Positions 1 to 11,771 of a stretch of DNA of 64,000 nucleotides are shown here, in pieces; positions within the stretch are counted from its first letter, which is position 1, and the number at the start of each line of letters is the position of its first letter. Source of the DNA: Callorhinus ursinus (taxonomy: Eukaryota; Chordata; Mammalia; Carnivora; Otariidae); contig NW_020312848.1 in assembly GCF_003265705.1 (NCBI RefSeq), positions 53,239,642 to 53,303,641 on the forward strand, given 5' to 3'. Position numbers and translations under genes: made by a program. The notes below the pieces were generated by a model. The model was not told the DNA's origin and did no database searches. It saw nothing but the letters and a program-made list of their open reading frames with translations.

Positions 1-399
1 GCCAAAGAGTAGGACTAGACCTCCCTTGTAGAATCTACTTCTGCTAATAGCGTCTAAGGCAACAACCTATTGGTCAGCTTCATCACACTGATAACTAATA
101 TTGATCTTCATCTAATTTACTTTGTCTTTTTCAAATGTTTAGCTGAATGATATTTTACTCCCTAGTTTTCTTTTCAAGCCTTACTTCATTCTATTTTGAA
201 AGATTACACCAACAAATTTTCCTTGTCCCTTTCATTTCTGAGCTCCTCTGAGAGTTAGTTGAGTAGCCCCACTGGCATTGCTAGGTATTCACCTTCTGAA
301 CTCCTAATCAGGTTTGCCTGAGATTGTGTCATCTGAGTTTTGTGTTATCTCTGAATATATTTTTTCTCAAAAATTTAAGAAATTTAAATCTGTAAAGTA
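1..399. other. Unassigned AT-rich DNA
   Basis: No open frame, repeat head or tail, or RNA-like fold is recognisable. It is probably intergenic or intronic. Confidence 0.5.
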
Positions 400-560
400 T
401 ATGTCCACCTTTGCCCATGTATTAGGTGCTTTACATATATTATCTCTTTTAATTCTCACATAACCATGAAAAGCAAGTTCTATTATTTCTGATTTACAGA
501 TGAGGAGAAAGAGATTCAATGTAATCAAGTGACTTGTCCAGGTCAAGACTTGGATAAAAG
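400..560 (+). repeat. MIR-type SINE fragment
   Basis: The order of a size-of-pool phrase ('taggtgctttacatatattat'), a 'taattctcacataacc' stretch, 'ttacagatgaggagaaag' and 'caagtgacttgtccaggtca' is the core-to-3' order of MIR. The sequence is strongly diverged, as expected for this pre-eutherian SINE. Short reading frames across it on the minus strand have no other support. Confidence 0.7.
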
Positions 561-969
561 TAGAAGTGCTAGAAATGGAAGAGGCAAGCACAATGTGGAG
601 CCTAGATAACTGGATAAAATCCTAGCCTCAGAAACATCAATGAGGGTGCAACCTCTGAGAGAAGGAGCAGCCTCAGGGCATTCCAAGGGCCCACAAGAAC
701 TAAGATAGGACCTTGATCTCACACTAAGCACCTGCCAAACTGCTCACCAGAGCTCATCTTCAGGCAGACTTTGAACAGGTCTTTGGTATTAAGAGATAAA
801 ATAAGAACTTACAAACCCAACCATGGATGTGACTAACCTAGGCTGTGGTTGCCAAATATCTGGAATTTCTAAAAATCAAGAGCAGTTTTGTAAAACAGTA
901 AATAAAACTTGAATTCTAAAAGAAAGTATAAATTTCAGAAGATGCCTGAGGCGGTTTAGTTGTATTTTC
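561..969. other. Unassigned DNA
   Basis: I see no recognisable repeat or gene in this stretch. Confidence 0.45.
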
Positions 970-1135
970 TCTCATATACTTTCACAGATGATAGGATGGA
1001 ATTGTAGCACTGGAAACAGATCTTAGAAATCACCTAGTTCTTCATTGTATAGGACATATAAGTTTAGAGTGGTCAAATGACTCATCCAAAATTCACACTT
1101 GTAGCAGAGCAAAGAGTCTAGAGCCTACATTCTCC
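970..1135 (+). repeat. Old SINE-like fragment
   Basis: The phrases 'agatcttagaaatcacctag' and 'gtcaaatgactcatccaaaa' followed by 'ttgtagcagagc' resemble an ancient mammalian SINE layout (diagnostic 'atcatctag', then 'gtgacttgcccaa', then 'cagagc'). I cannot fix the family by eye. Confidence 0.4.
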
Positions 1136-1236
1136 AGTCTAAACTCTTTTAATTAGATGATGTTTATATTATTATTATAGTTGATTTTTAACTCTAAGTA
1201 GATAACTAATGTCATTCATATTTATTGACAGGTAGA

Positions 1237-1287
<51 letters not shown>

Positions 1288-1297
1288 NNNNNNNNNN

Positions 1298-1344
<47 letters not shown>

Positions 1345-1377
1345 ATCTATCTATCATCATCTATCTACCTATCTATA
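1237..1377. repeat. (ATCT)n microsatellite
   Basis: A long pure tetranucleotide ATCT run that becomes imperfect (ATCATCT, CTACCT) at its right end. It is interrupted by a 10-N gap, so its true length is unknown. A reading frame of Leu-Ser-Ile-Tyr repeats across it is an artefact. Confidence 0.97.
1288..1297. other. Assembly gap (10 N)
   Basis: Ten Ns inside the ATCT array. The round length matches a placeholder for an unresolved repeat rather than a measured gap. Confidence 0.98.
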
Positions 1378-2625
1378 ATCACCTTTCTGTCTGTTAAGTC
1401 ACTTTCCTTCTTATGGCTACTTGTTTAATAGGTCTGAGACACTTGTTTTCTGCATTTAGGCAACGTGCCATCTGGTGGTAGGTAAGCTGAATTACAGTCA
1501 GCAGTCCCACATTGCTTAATCGCTAAACCGATCAACCAGACACTAATCCAAATGTCTCACACACATCAAGTCTTTCATACTATACAAGAACCTAAATGTG
1601 GCTTTTTGTTTTGTTTTGTTTTTAATCATAAATTTTTAAAATTATCTCGGTTTTCCAAACCAGACAGTAAGGACTGAGTCCTATAAGCCAAAAACGGAGG
1701 TTTTAAAAGGCTGTGAAGATGTCCCAATGTATCATAGTGTCTCAGAGCAACGCTGTGCCTGGGTATATTTTGGTATATAAAAAAAGTTTAGAAACAGAAT
1801 GACGTTCCCTAAGACACTATTCTGAAAGTTTTCTGAGAACCTCTCAGAGTACTCAGAAGTTGATAGTAAGTTCAGTTACTGGTCCTCTTCCAGTGAATAT
1901 AAATATGGCTACTCAAGATAATTCAAGGGGCTAGGGTCTAGCTTAACATTTATTTTATTTGAAATAAATTTAACAACACTAGCTTTCTTTGTTTAGCATT
2001 TTCCAGTATATCTTTTCCTATCTCTTTCTTTCTACCTTTCTATTTTGATGCTGAGATAGTCTCATGAGACAAAGTTAGATTAAACAAATCCAATCACATT
2101 TTTGTGATTATTATGATATATATGGACTTACTTCCAACACCTTATTTTGTTTACTATTTTACATGCTTTTTTCACTTAACTTTTCTGCTCAATTTTTTTA
2201 ATTCACTTTTTATTCCTTTACTAGTTTAGAAATGTCTTCTATTTTCATTACATATAGCAGTTGTCCTTTTATTTTTTAACATCCTCTCCTGACATAAAAT
2301 CTAGCATTAAAAATATCTTTGCCCTCTTAAAAAGATTAGAACAGTTTAATTTCTACCACATCCCTCATTCTTTTATGTTAATTGTCTAGTATTTTAGATT
2401 CTGCTTTTTTTTAAACTCCTCAAAATAAGGTGTTTTTGCTTCTTTTTGTCTGTTTGTTTTTGCAATTAAAGCTTACTTAGTTTTACCAAAATATTTAAAA
2501 TGGGGAAAATTGCTTTTGCATTGTAGTTCTTTCTTCAGAATACTCTTTTTTTTGTACTGAAATGCATAATTTAATATTTATTTCACCAAAGTCCACCGAT
2601 TGAAAAAGCTCTCAGACTTTGTCTG
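1378..2625. other. Unassigned T-rich DNA
   Basis: AT-rich sequence with short T and TTTTG runs. Parts may be old L1, but I cannot place any segment firmly. Confidence 0.4.
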
Positions 2626-2633
2626 AAAAAAAC

Positions 2634-2664
<31 letters not shown>

Positions 2665-2666
2665 CC
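2626..2666. repeat. (CAAAA)n simple repeat
   Basis: A-rich repeat with CAAAA units. It could be the tail of an old sense-strand retroposon. Confidence 0.85.
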
Positions 2667-2689
2667 TTTATTTTACTTCTTTCTTAACC

Positions 2690-3115
2690 AATCATCTAGC
2701 TGGGTATAAAAGTCAATTTGTTCACTCATTTCTCCTGAGCCTTTTGAAGGTATCTTTCCATTACCTTGTGTAGCTTTTGATGCTAATAAAAAGTCTATTC
2801 TCATTCTGATTACCTTTCCTTATTAGGCGATCTGTCTTTTCTTCTGAAACCTTTGATTATTTTCTCTTTATTTTTTATGTTCTTCAATCTCACAATATGG
2901 CTAGTTGTAGATTTAATTTTAGTTTCTTGCTCTGAATTTGTGTGTCACTTTAATGTAAAATCTCATGTTTTTCTTTCAATTGTGACAAGTTTTCAGGCAA
3001 TATTTCTGTAAATATTGATTCCCTCCTAGTCTTTATCTCTCCTTCTGGGACACCATTCAGACAGATGTAATGTTTTCTCATTTTATCTTCCACATCTCTT
3101 AATTTTTTTCGTTGT
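2690..3115 (-). mobile_element. Old L1 (L1M-type) fragment, antisense
   Basis: The series 'ttgtgacaagttttcaggca', 'atatttctgtaaatattgat', 'tctccttctgggacaccatt' and 'ttctcattttatcttccac' is characteristic of an old mammalian L1 segment seen T-rich on this strand, hence antisense. The match is diverged and truncated. Confidence 0.5.
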
Positions 3116-3117
3116 GA

Positions 3118-3290
3118 TGGTTAATTTTATGTGTCAGTGTGACTATGCTAAGGTGCCCGTTTGTTATGTTAAACAGCAGTCTAGATGTTGCTGTAAGGTA
3201 TTTTTTAGATGTGATCATATCCAGATTTGGGGGAAGCAAAGTTTCTTCTGTTACCCCTGCTAAATCTTCATCATAGTTTGATTCTTCAGA
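3118..3290. repeat. Old interspersed repeat, family uncertain
   Basis: 'ggttaattttatgtgtcagt', 'aaacagcagtctagatgttg' and 'ggtattttttagatgtgat' form a well-known mammalian interspersed sequence, but I cannot decide between LTR and DNA-transposon origin by eye. Confidence 0.45.
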
Positions 3291-3559
3291 GGAATGGGTT
3301 ATTTTTCTGTTGAAGACTTGTGATTCTTAAGTTGTAAGAATGTCTCTACAAAGGTTGCTTCTCCTGAATTCTTAGGAGTTTCTGTGGTTCTCAGCTAAAT
3401 GTGATCTCATTCTTGGACCTCCCTGACCCCTGGCTCTGTGTAATGTTCTTGATTCCCCACCACTTCTCACCCCACTATCTAGATTAACTTTCTTCATTAC
3501 AAGATTTCCAAGAGTACTTTTTATTTGATATCACTTATCTGAGTTTGTAATTATACTTT
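3291..3559. other. Unassigned DNA
   Basis: No clear feature; possibly a continuation of the flanking old repeats. Confidence 0.35.
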
Positions 3560-3745
3560 TATTAGTACAGTTATTTGACAAAACTCTGTCACTGCCTTAG
3601 CCTCAATAGACTCAGCTCCATGAGAACAGGGAATATGGAAGTTTTTAGTTTACTATGTAATCCCTAGCACTTGGCACAATGCCAGATACATAGTAGTCAT
3701 CCACTTAAATTAAATATTTATTTGTAGATCAAATGAATGAGCAAG
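3560..3745 (+). repeat. L2 LINE 3' end
   Basis: The phrases 'gctccatgagaacagggaat', 'atccctagcacttggcacaa' and 'tgccagatacatagtagtca' followed by an 'aatatttatttg...aatgaatgag' tail match the conserved L2 3' end. It has no coding capacity. Confidence 0.75.
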
Positions 3746-4463
3746 TAAATACACCCTTTTATCCTGCTAACCATGAAAAAGTTTCTCCTAGATGTATTTC
3801 ATTCAGATATTGAATAGATCAGATTTATTGAAACTGTTTTTTATTCTCTCCTGCATCTGCTATTATTGGTTCTACTATGGTTAAAGCACTCAAATACCTG
3901 AAACATCCAAATACAGATACATTACTAATTACAGAGTTTCTCAGTTTTTGAAATCTTGAATTTGGAGTCATGTAAAAACACCAAAAGTTGCCTTTTATAT
4001 AAGTCTACAAAGTAAATGAGTTTCTCTAATAGAAGAATTGCAGACTTTCCTCTGCATGAAGAAATGTTAGATCAAAGTGAATGCCATGAAGTGGTTTCAC
4101 ACTGGAATGAGATTCCTAATTCATGATTTTAGGAACCTTAATCTTTATTGAAGCTGGAAGACTGCAGTCCAGGACTTTCTTAATGCTCAGGTGAGATGTT
4201 TGGTGCCAGGAAGGTTTTGATTTTTAGAGAAACAGCATGAGAAGTTTCCACTTTTTATAACAAAACATTATGAGACTGTTAATTTTAGAGTTTAAATGAA
4301 ACTGCTGGTACCTGTTTCTGGCATTCTTCAAAATCACTATGTACTACAAGAGTCATTAAAGGATATAAATTTAGATACCAAATTCTGAAATCAAAGAAGG
4401 ATCCTCCTTGCTTGATTACTGGTTGTTGACCTCCTATACTGGCTTCAGCTTCACATTGATAAC

Positions 4464-4464
<1 letters not shown>
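3746..4464. other. Unassigned DNA
   Basis: No repeat signature or gene could be recognised. Confidence 0.45.
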
Positions 4465-4512
<48 letters not shown>

Positions 4513-4526
4513 GAGAGAGAGAGAGT
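4465..4526. repeat. (GT)n-(GA)n compound microsatellite
   Basis: About 43 bases of GT repeat followed directly by about 18 bases of GA repeat. The His-Thr frame on the minus strand across it is an artefact. Confidence 0.97.
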
Positions 4527-4561
4527 ATTCTAACAGCCCCAAACATTTTAATCAGCTAGCT

Positions 4562-4779
4562 CTTTTTTTTTTTTTTTTTAAGATTTTACTTATTTATTTT
4601 GAGAGAGAGTGAGAGAAAGCACATGCGGGGGGATGGGCAGAGGGAGAGACAATCTCAAGCAGACTCCCTGCTCAGCATGGAACCCAGTACGAGGCTCGAT
4701 CTTATGACCCTGAGATCATGACCTGAGCCGAAATCAAGAGTCAGGCACTTAACTGACTGAGCCACCCAGACCCCTCCAG
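4562..4779 (-). mobile_element. CAN/SINEC SINE, antisense
   Basis: It starts with a poly-T/'aagattttacttatttatttt' tail and ends with the inverted tRNA-derived head 'gactgagccacccag'. A perfect 10-bp target-site duplication (TCAGCTAGCT at 4552-4561 and 4780-4789) brackets it. The internal A/B-box region is diverged, so it is an older copy. Confidence 0.95.
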
Positions 4780-4789
4780 TCAGCTAGCT

Positions 4790-7678
4790 TTTAGTGATAG
4801 TATTCTCTTTTGATTGTTTGGGTATCCTTTCTGAAGAATTGGCATCCTTGTCAAGTTAGTGGTTCAATAACTCGGTTGTTTAATATTTTGACTTGTATAT
4901 ATGTACATCTACACAAGTTTGGATGGAAGGATAAAAGAGTGGGAAATGCACTTGTTGCGTGCATGCATCTGGTTTAATCAATCTCTACATAGCTTCTGAA
5001 CAATGAAATGAATTTCTTAAATATTCAAACCTTGACATTAAAAATAACCAGGTCTATAGGCCTCTATTATATTGGCCTCTGTTATATTGTCTCACTTAAA
5101 GGGAACTTGAATTAATTTTCATTTTATAACTGGCACAATGCATAGATTTACTGTAAGTACAAAGCAAAACTTTTCATCAGAAGTACAATCTAATTATTGA
5201 ACATTTAATGGTTGGTCAATTACAAATGGCCAGTAAATCTTTTTTTTTTTCAGCCTCATAAATAGTCATCTGGCATTAAATATTTGTGATCTAGGCCAGT
5301 AACCTTTTTCAATCTCACAGGACCTTTTTTAATTAAACTATATCTTTGTCCCATGTCTGTAATCCTCTTGCTGACATTTTATATACAAGACACCTTGCTG
5401 AAAAAAGGTCAAGCAGTACAGTTATAAATGGAAAAGAGATTAGAAGAATTCTCAAGCCATGGTGTGATCTAAGAGCGAGTTAAATATGGAGCAGTACTTA
5501 GTAGACATGCTCTGTGGACAAGGAGGAATCCTCTGGGTAGATTTTAACGATTGGAGCAGCAAAGCAAGTGAAAATTATTTTTATAGCAAAAAAATGAAAA
5601 TTACGTTGTTTTTTTTTATGGTCTTCCATAATTATCGTGAAAGACCATGAGGCTTTAAAAGCCATAAGATGTTCAGGAAAACAATTGTGAAATACAGTCA
5701 TGGCGTTTGTGTAATTCTTGCCTACAAAGACACTTTCGTTGCTCCGTAAACCTGGCAAATGTCAGTCTTGTGTTAAGGTTAATTAACTCTAGAAGTAAAA
5801 GAAACATGTTGAAACTTACATGCATCAATGAAGAGTAAGAAAGGAATGAAAAAACTAAGTAAGGAAGAGGGAGAGAGCAAATGCCATGTTACTGAAAAAT
5901 CTATTTTAGTACATATATATCGAAGAGAAGCTATGTGCTTGGAAGATAAATACATTCACAGAAGATGTGACTTACATTATTTTCACCAGAACATTAAGCA
6001 GAAATTGAAAACGGATTTTCTCCCCTTAATATTCTCCAGCTGGAATGTTATGACTAAAACTTGCTGAATCCATGCCACACTGTGATGCATTTAATGGTGT
6101 ACATGGGTACAACTAAACAATACATTACTTGTAATGTCTGAAATAACCTAGCAAAGCATGGTACTCAAGTGTTGAAATACCACTCTCTGTTTCGCAGAGG
6201 TTGCTTAGTTATACCCAAGAGGCCAACCTTCTCTGAAAAGCCTTTCCTGCTAATTTCTTTCTGTCACTTTTATATAGTCCAGTGATAAAAGAGTACCCTT
6301 TCATTCCTATGTCATCAAAATGGCATTATTTAGATGTTAATGCTTGAGGCATAGTAGTTGACAACCAGACCTTTAATCATAGGACTTATGCTTTCAGGTT
6401 TCTTCGTTTGTAAATGGTCCACTTGGTTGCAAATATCCCTTAATTTTTAAAAAAGAAAAGAAGATCTAAGATAAAATAAAATAGGATCAGACCTTTAACT
6501 TTGACTTGAGCTAAATCTCTTTTTGTGTCTCCCAGGCTTTGGGTTTCTGGACAGAATCTTTGTCGGTGCTAAATGAAAAGGTTACTGTGTGCAGTTTCCT
6601 TCAGCTATTATAAGACTTCTGGCAGTGACTGAACTGTCAGGTTCCAGCAGGCCAGTCCCTGTTCAAAGTGACCGGATGCTGTGTTTGAGAAATGTGATAG
6701 TTGACGGGCTGACATTATGATGCTTGTGACCCAGCCTGGGCCCCAAGCTTTGAATCAGCTATCAGTCCAAACAATAAGAACAGTTTCTAGGCATAAAAAC
6801 TTGTTTGTATATTTGCTTAAAAGAAAAATATTTTCACTTAGTAAAGCTAGTTATGTTTTTAAAAATCAGTCAACTAAAAAAAGTTCATTGAGTTCTGATA
6901 ATTTTCAACATGTTCTGTTGAAATCAGCTTTTTTTCTTTCAAAATGACTTGTTCATCTATATAAAATTTTAGACTCAGACCATTTGAAAAGATAGAAAAA
7001 TTCAGTTAATCAAATAGTTGCTTTTTCTAAATAAAAACTTTCAATTAATTTTCTGAACTGACAGGATGACTAATTATTTTGCCACTGGTTATGTTGAGCA
7101 TTGGTATGCAAAATGTATTGAACTTTTGTCTGAGTTTATGCAAAATGACCCAGGCCAGTCAAGACAAATTGGGCATTTGATAAATGATATTTTTCACTTT
7201 GCTTCCTTAACAGATTAACCTGTCAAATAGTCAGAAACAAATTTACTGTGGGATAGATTATGAAAAATAATCTATTGAATTATATTCTGTACAAAGCACT
7301 TGCCAATAGCTCTATTACTGTTGTTGTTACCATCGCTGGTGTATTGAAGTTCAGTAAACTAAGATACAGGGAGGTTGTATAATGTGCCTTAGGGTCATAA
7401 AAGTAGTAAGTTGGTTTATCTCTAACTTCATGTTTTCCCAATAATATCAATACTCTCTTCCATTTACTCATCTGTCTGCAGTGTCTTCAGGAATAGTGAT
7501 GTTTTTCCCTTTTTTATCATATTGTCCAGATATAATAGACAAGAATTTAATTATATTTTGTCTACAAACCAACGAAATAAACAACTGAGAATATCAAATA
7601 ATGGCATATGTTAAAATTATATTCAAGGAGTTTTGTTTAAAAAGCAAAGCATGTAAATATTATCTTGAGGCACAGGCG
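4790..7678. other. Unassigned AT-rich DNA
   Basis: No coding support. About 6190-6330 has a weak L2-like flavour ('ctgaaaagcctttcctgct'). About 6530-7230 is repeat-poor, high-complexity DNA with two ATGCAAAA octamer-like words, a possible conserved noncoding block (inference only). T runs occur at about 4563 and 5240. Confidence 0.4.
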
Positions 7679-7679
7679 T

Positions 7680-7712
<33 letters not shown>
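7679..7712. repeat. (CA)n-(TA)n microsatellite
   Basis: Short run of CA repeats passing into TATATA. Confidence 0.93.
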
Positions 7713-9439
7713 AAATAAACAGCATTTAAAAATGTAAATATGGAATATATTGTTTATGATTTATCTTTGAGGTTTTTCCTTTTTCCTTGCTTCTTAAAAG
7801 CTGTAATTTTTCATGACTCTGCAGATATTCAGAAATATATGTTCACTACTAGAAAAAGAACAAAATGTTTGTGATATGGTAAATACACTAGGAATTTGCT
7901 AGATCATGCTGCAACATATATTTGTAATATTCTACTAAAAGTGTCGTTTGGGAAATTTTCTTGCAATGAGAAACACATCGATATTGATATTTGGAGTCTT
8001 CTTATGATATAGGCATTATTTTTTTAAAACAAAATTATGTTACATCCTCAGGCCCTAACTAGATTTCAACCTCTGTTTTTATTAAGTTTGGGCTATATTT
8101 AACAAATTAGCTTTTTATATTTATAGAATATTTTAACATATAGACCAGGCTCAACAGGCCACTGCACAACAGCGAAGATTAATCTGTAATACTGTTTCTT
8201 GGAATACAGATAATTTTTTCAGTCATCCTAGTAGAAGCTGAATATAGTTCAAAACCAGATGATTTAATTTTAGGTGTGCTAATTCAGAACAAAGCAAAAT
8301 TACTTTAAGAGGTTCAATAATCTGAAATGCAAAACTATCCATTATATGCAACCTTTCTTCTCTTAAATAAATAAATATAAATTAAGTAAATTAAAAGCAA
8401 CAGAAAAAGAAATGTTTCTTTTTTTTTAAGCCAAAAATCTTTTTAACATCAACAAGGTATTATCGGTACTATGGCTAGCAACCTTAATCATGTGTTTGTC
8501 CTGTCTGGCCTACATTCTAGGCAATGTCCTGCAAAATTAAGTTATAATCATAGCGAAGTAGTGGCCATATATGTAAGGGAAAAATGGGTGACTGTGTATG
8601 TCAACATTAGCTAAATTGATTTCACTGCAGATATCACAATTATAATATCTTTTGAACTTCAAAGCACTGGGGATCGATATGACCTTGAAAATAAAAAGAG
8701 ATAAAAACAATGAATTCCTTTTTCCCAAGCCTGGGGCTCTCAGGGTCAACCCTTTGAACAGATTCTCAAACCAGGTATAATGAAAAAACAACCAGATATG
8801 TCAGAAGGTCAAGTAAAATATTAATTAAATTTTAATAACTGTTTACCTTGGAAAAAAGATATTGTCTCCAAACATTCTACCATATCTCATCTCATAAAAA
8901 TATATTCATGATGCAATAATATTAAGCAATATGTATTGAATTAATAAGCAATGTAGTACTTTATAGTCAAACTAATTGGGATGACATCACAGGTAAATAC
9001 TAAGATTATGTTGTAGAATTCCCAAAACTTTAAACCCTGCTTAGTTTGAGACAGAAATTTCCATACATGAGGAAATTTAAATTGCTATTCTAGAATTTTT
9101 GAATGGCAGGCTAGTTGTTATAACTCTTTTACTGAGAACAATTAGAAAAGCTAGATAATTTTTTAAATGTGTTTGAAGTCATTGGAAAGTTCACAAAGCA
9201 GCAACAAAGGTTTTGAGGGGCACAGAAGTGAGTCTGACATTTGGCTTTTCTTATTCCTTCAAGGCAGTATGCCAATTCCTAAATAGCTAAGAAGCTGAGC
9301 AAAGCTTACAGAAGACTTAAAGTTATAGAGAGACAAAAACTGAAATACAGATCCTAAGAAGAAAGAGGGGCCCTGATAATTACTTCAGGATTTTAGTTGA
9401 GACCCCTGAAGGGTTAGCCTCATTGCAGAATCTCAGAAC
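7713..9439. other. Unassigned AT-rich DNA
   Basis: No clear repeat boundaries. The right part (from about 9300, A-rich) may belong to the L1 that follows. Confidence 0.4.
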
Positions 9440-9774
9440 TAGTCTTCAAAAATGAAAGTGAGGTAGAGACATCACAGGAGAAAAAACTAAGGAATTAGCA
9501 TCTGCAAACCAGCACTAAAGGAAATACTAAAAGGATTGAGCAGAATATTAAAAACTCACAAGTGGCAAAATTATTAATTTATATTAGACATTTAAAAGTC
9601 GAGGGTGCATTTGTAATTTCTGGGTTAGCCATGAAAAGAAAAGTAAGACTGTGTAAGTAACACATTCATAAAGGATAAAGATAAAAAATAAAGTAATTAA
9701 AATAGAGTAACCAAAAGAAGATAGAATTCTAGAAATTAAAGATCATAAAACAGTTTATAAAAATAGAAAACAAA

Positions 9775-9980
9775 GGGGCACCTGAGTGGCTCTGTTGGTT
9801 AAGTGACCGACTCTTGATTTTGGCTCAGGTCATGATCTCAGGGTCATGAGATCAAGCCCTTCTTTGGGCTCCAATCAGCAGGGAGTCTGCTTCAGATTCT
9901 CTCTCCCTCTGCCCCTCCCCTCATTCATGCTCTCTCTCTCTCTCTCTCTGTCTCTCAAATAAATAAATAAAATCTTAAAG
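9775..9980 (+). mobile_element. CAN/SINEC SINE, sense
   Basis: Head 'ggggcacctgagtggctctg', a (CT)n region and the tail 'caaataaataaataaaatct'. An 11-bp target-site duplication TAGAAAACAAA lies at 9764-9774 and 9981-9991. The insertion is inside the old L1. Confidence 0.96.
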
Positions 9981-11292
9981 TAGAAAACAAAAGTAATAGG
10001 TAGATTTAAACGCAAGTACATTAGTAAGTAATTATTAGAGTTAGTCACATAGAATGCAGGTATTCTATTTGTAAAGATGGCAATTGCATATGACTCAACC
10101 TAATGTATTAAAAAATTGAAATAAGTACTCCAATTAGAAGACAAAGATTGTCATTTTGTATGAAAAATGCAGAAGTATGCTACTTATAAGAGACACACCC
10201 TAAACATAAGAATACAAAAAGGTTTAAAGTAACAGGGTGGAAAAGCTGTGTTCTATAAACACCAAACCTAAGAAAGTTGATACAGCTATATTGATATTAG
10301 GAAAAATAGATTTTTAAAGTAAGAAGAGTTATTAAAAATAAAAAGGGATATTTCCTAGTGTTATCTTCTACCAGGGGAGGATAACAATTCTAAATTTGTA
10401 TGCACCTAATAATAGCTTAAAATATCTAAGTAAGAAGATAAATGAAAGCAGTCAAATCTACAGTCAGGTTAGAAGAAATTCTAATACCTCCCTCATAATT
10501 GAAAGAATATGTAGATTAAAAACATTAAAAACAATAAAGAACTTGAAGGTAATGAACATTAAGAGAACACTAAACACAACTGCAAAATATTTTTTGAGTA
10601 CATATGAGTCATTTAATAAAATTTACCTTTTTCTCAAACATTAATTCTCAAAGATTGAAATCACACAGTGAAATAAAATTGAACATCAGTGACAAAAAAG
10701 GCAAGTAGAAAGAAATCCAAATGTTTTGATATTAAGCAATTATTTCTGGATAACCACTAGATAAAAGAAGAAATCACAGTGAAAGTTATAAAATATTTTG
10801 TAATGTAATATAAAAATCTCCCAAAATTTGTGGGATACATCTGAAATGATAATTTGAATACCAATAAATCTGAGACTTTTTGCAAATTAAGAACTTCTGA
10901 AATAATATCATTTATGAAAACTGATATAGAAAGAAATAAGAAATCTGAATAGTTGGGTCTAATTAAGGAAACAAATATGTAAATAAAATCCTTTCTCAAA
11001 AGAAAGCCTTGGGCTATGTTGGTTCCAGGAATGAATATTACTGACATTTAAGATAACACCAGATTTACAAAAACTCTTTCAGAGCATAGAAAAAGAAACA
11101 CTTTCCAACTCATGTTATAAGCTAAATAACTTTGATGTGAAAACTTGACAAAAGCATTGCAAGAACAAATCATTATACACTAATCCCTTTCATGAACACA
11201 GATACAAAAATTCTGAAGAAATATGCAAACAAATCCAGTTATATAAAAAGAAAATATATCGATAACCAAATAGATTTACTCCCAGGATGGAA

Positions 11293-11354
11293 ATACACAC
11301 ACAAACACACACACATGTATGTATTTTTTATTTATATATATATATATATATATA
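11293..11354. repeat. (CA)n and (TA)n simple repeats
   Basis: A short ACACACAAACACAC run followed by TATATATATATA within the L1-derived region. Confidence 0.85.
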
Positions 11355-11771
11355 TGCACACATTCACATACACATATATACGTGTCTACAGTTGCATGTA
11401 TATAATTATTTCAACATTTGTTAATTTTTGACACTCATCATAATATAAGTTAACTAAGAATAGAAGGGAACTTTCCTAATCTGATAAAGGAACCTCTCAT
11501 AAACCTTTTAGTGAACACCATACTTATCATAAAATATTAAGTTTTCCCTCTGAGTTTCTACCTGAGAAGAGGATAACTGCTCTCAGTTGTACTGTATTAT
11601 TGTCATATTGTATCAGAGTTATTTTCTAGTGGAGTAAGGCAAGATAAAGAAATAAAACTGATAAAAATTAGAAAGGGAAGAAAATGCTATTATTATTCAC
11701 AACTGAATTCACTTTTATGTATTCAAAAAATTTTAAATAATTATAAGTCAGAGAATATGGCAAAGTCACTA

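Larger units (their letters stand above)
9440..11740 (+). mobile_element. Old L1 (L1M-type) ORF2 remains, sense
   Basis: A-rich sense-strand L1 sequence in the order of the reverse transcriptase reading frame: 'gagacacaccctaaacataa', 'gaggataacaattctaaatt', 'tatgcacctaataatagc', 'aatttgtgggatacat', then 'gatttactcccaggatgga'. Several short frames (for example 10396-10644 and 11192-11431) are fragments of this broken frame, which carries many stops and deletions. A SINE sits inside at 9775-9980. Neither a 5' UTR nor a 3' tail is clear. Confidence 0.75.

Noticed and set aside
1225..1428. Frame with repeated Leu-Ser-Ile-Tyr
   Set aside because: Translation of the ATCT microsatellite across an N gap.
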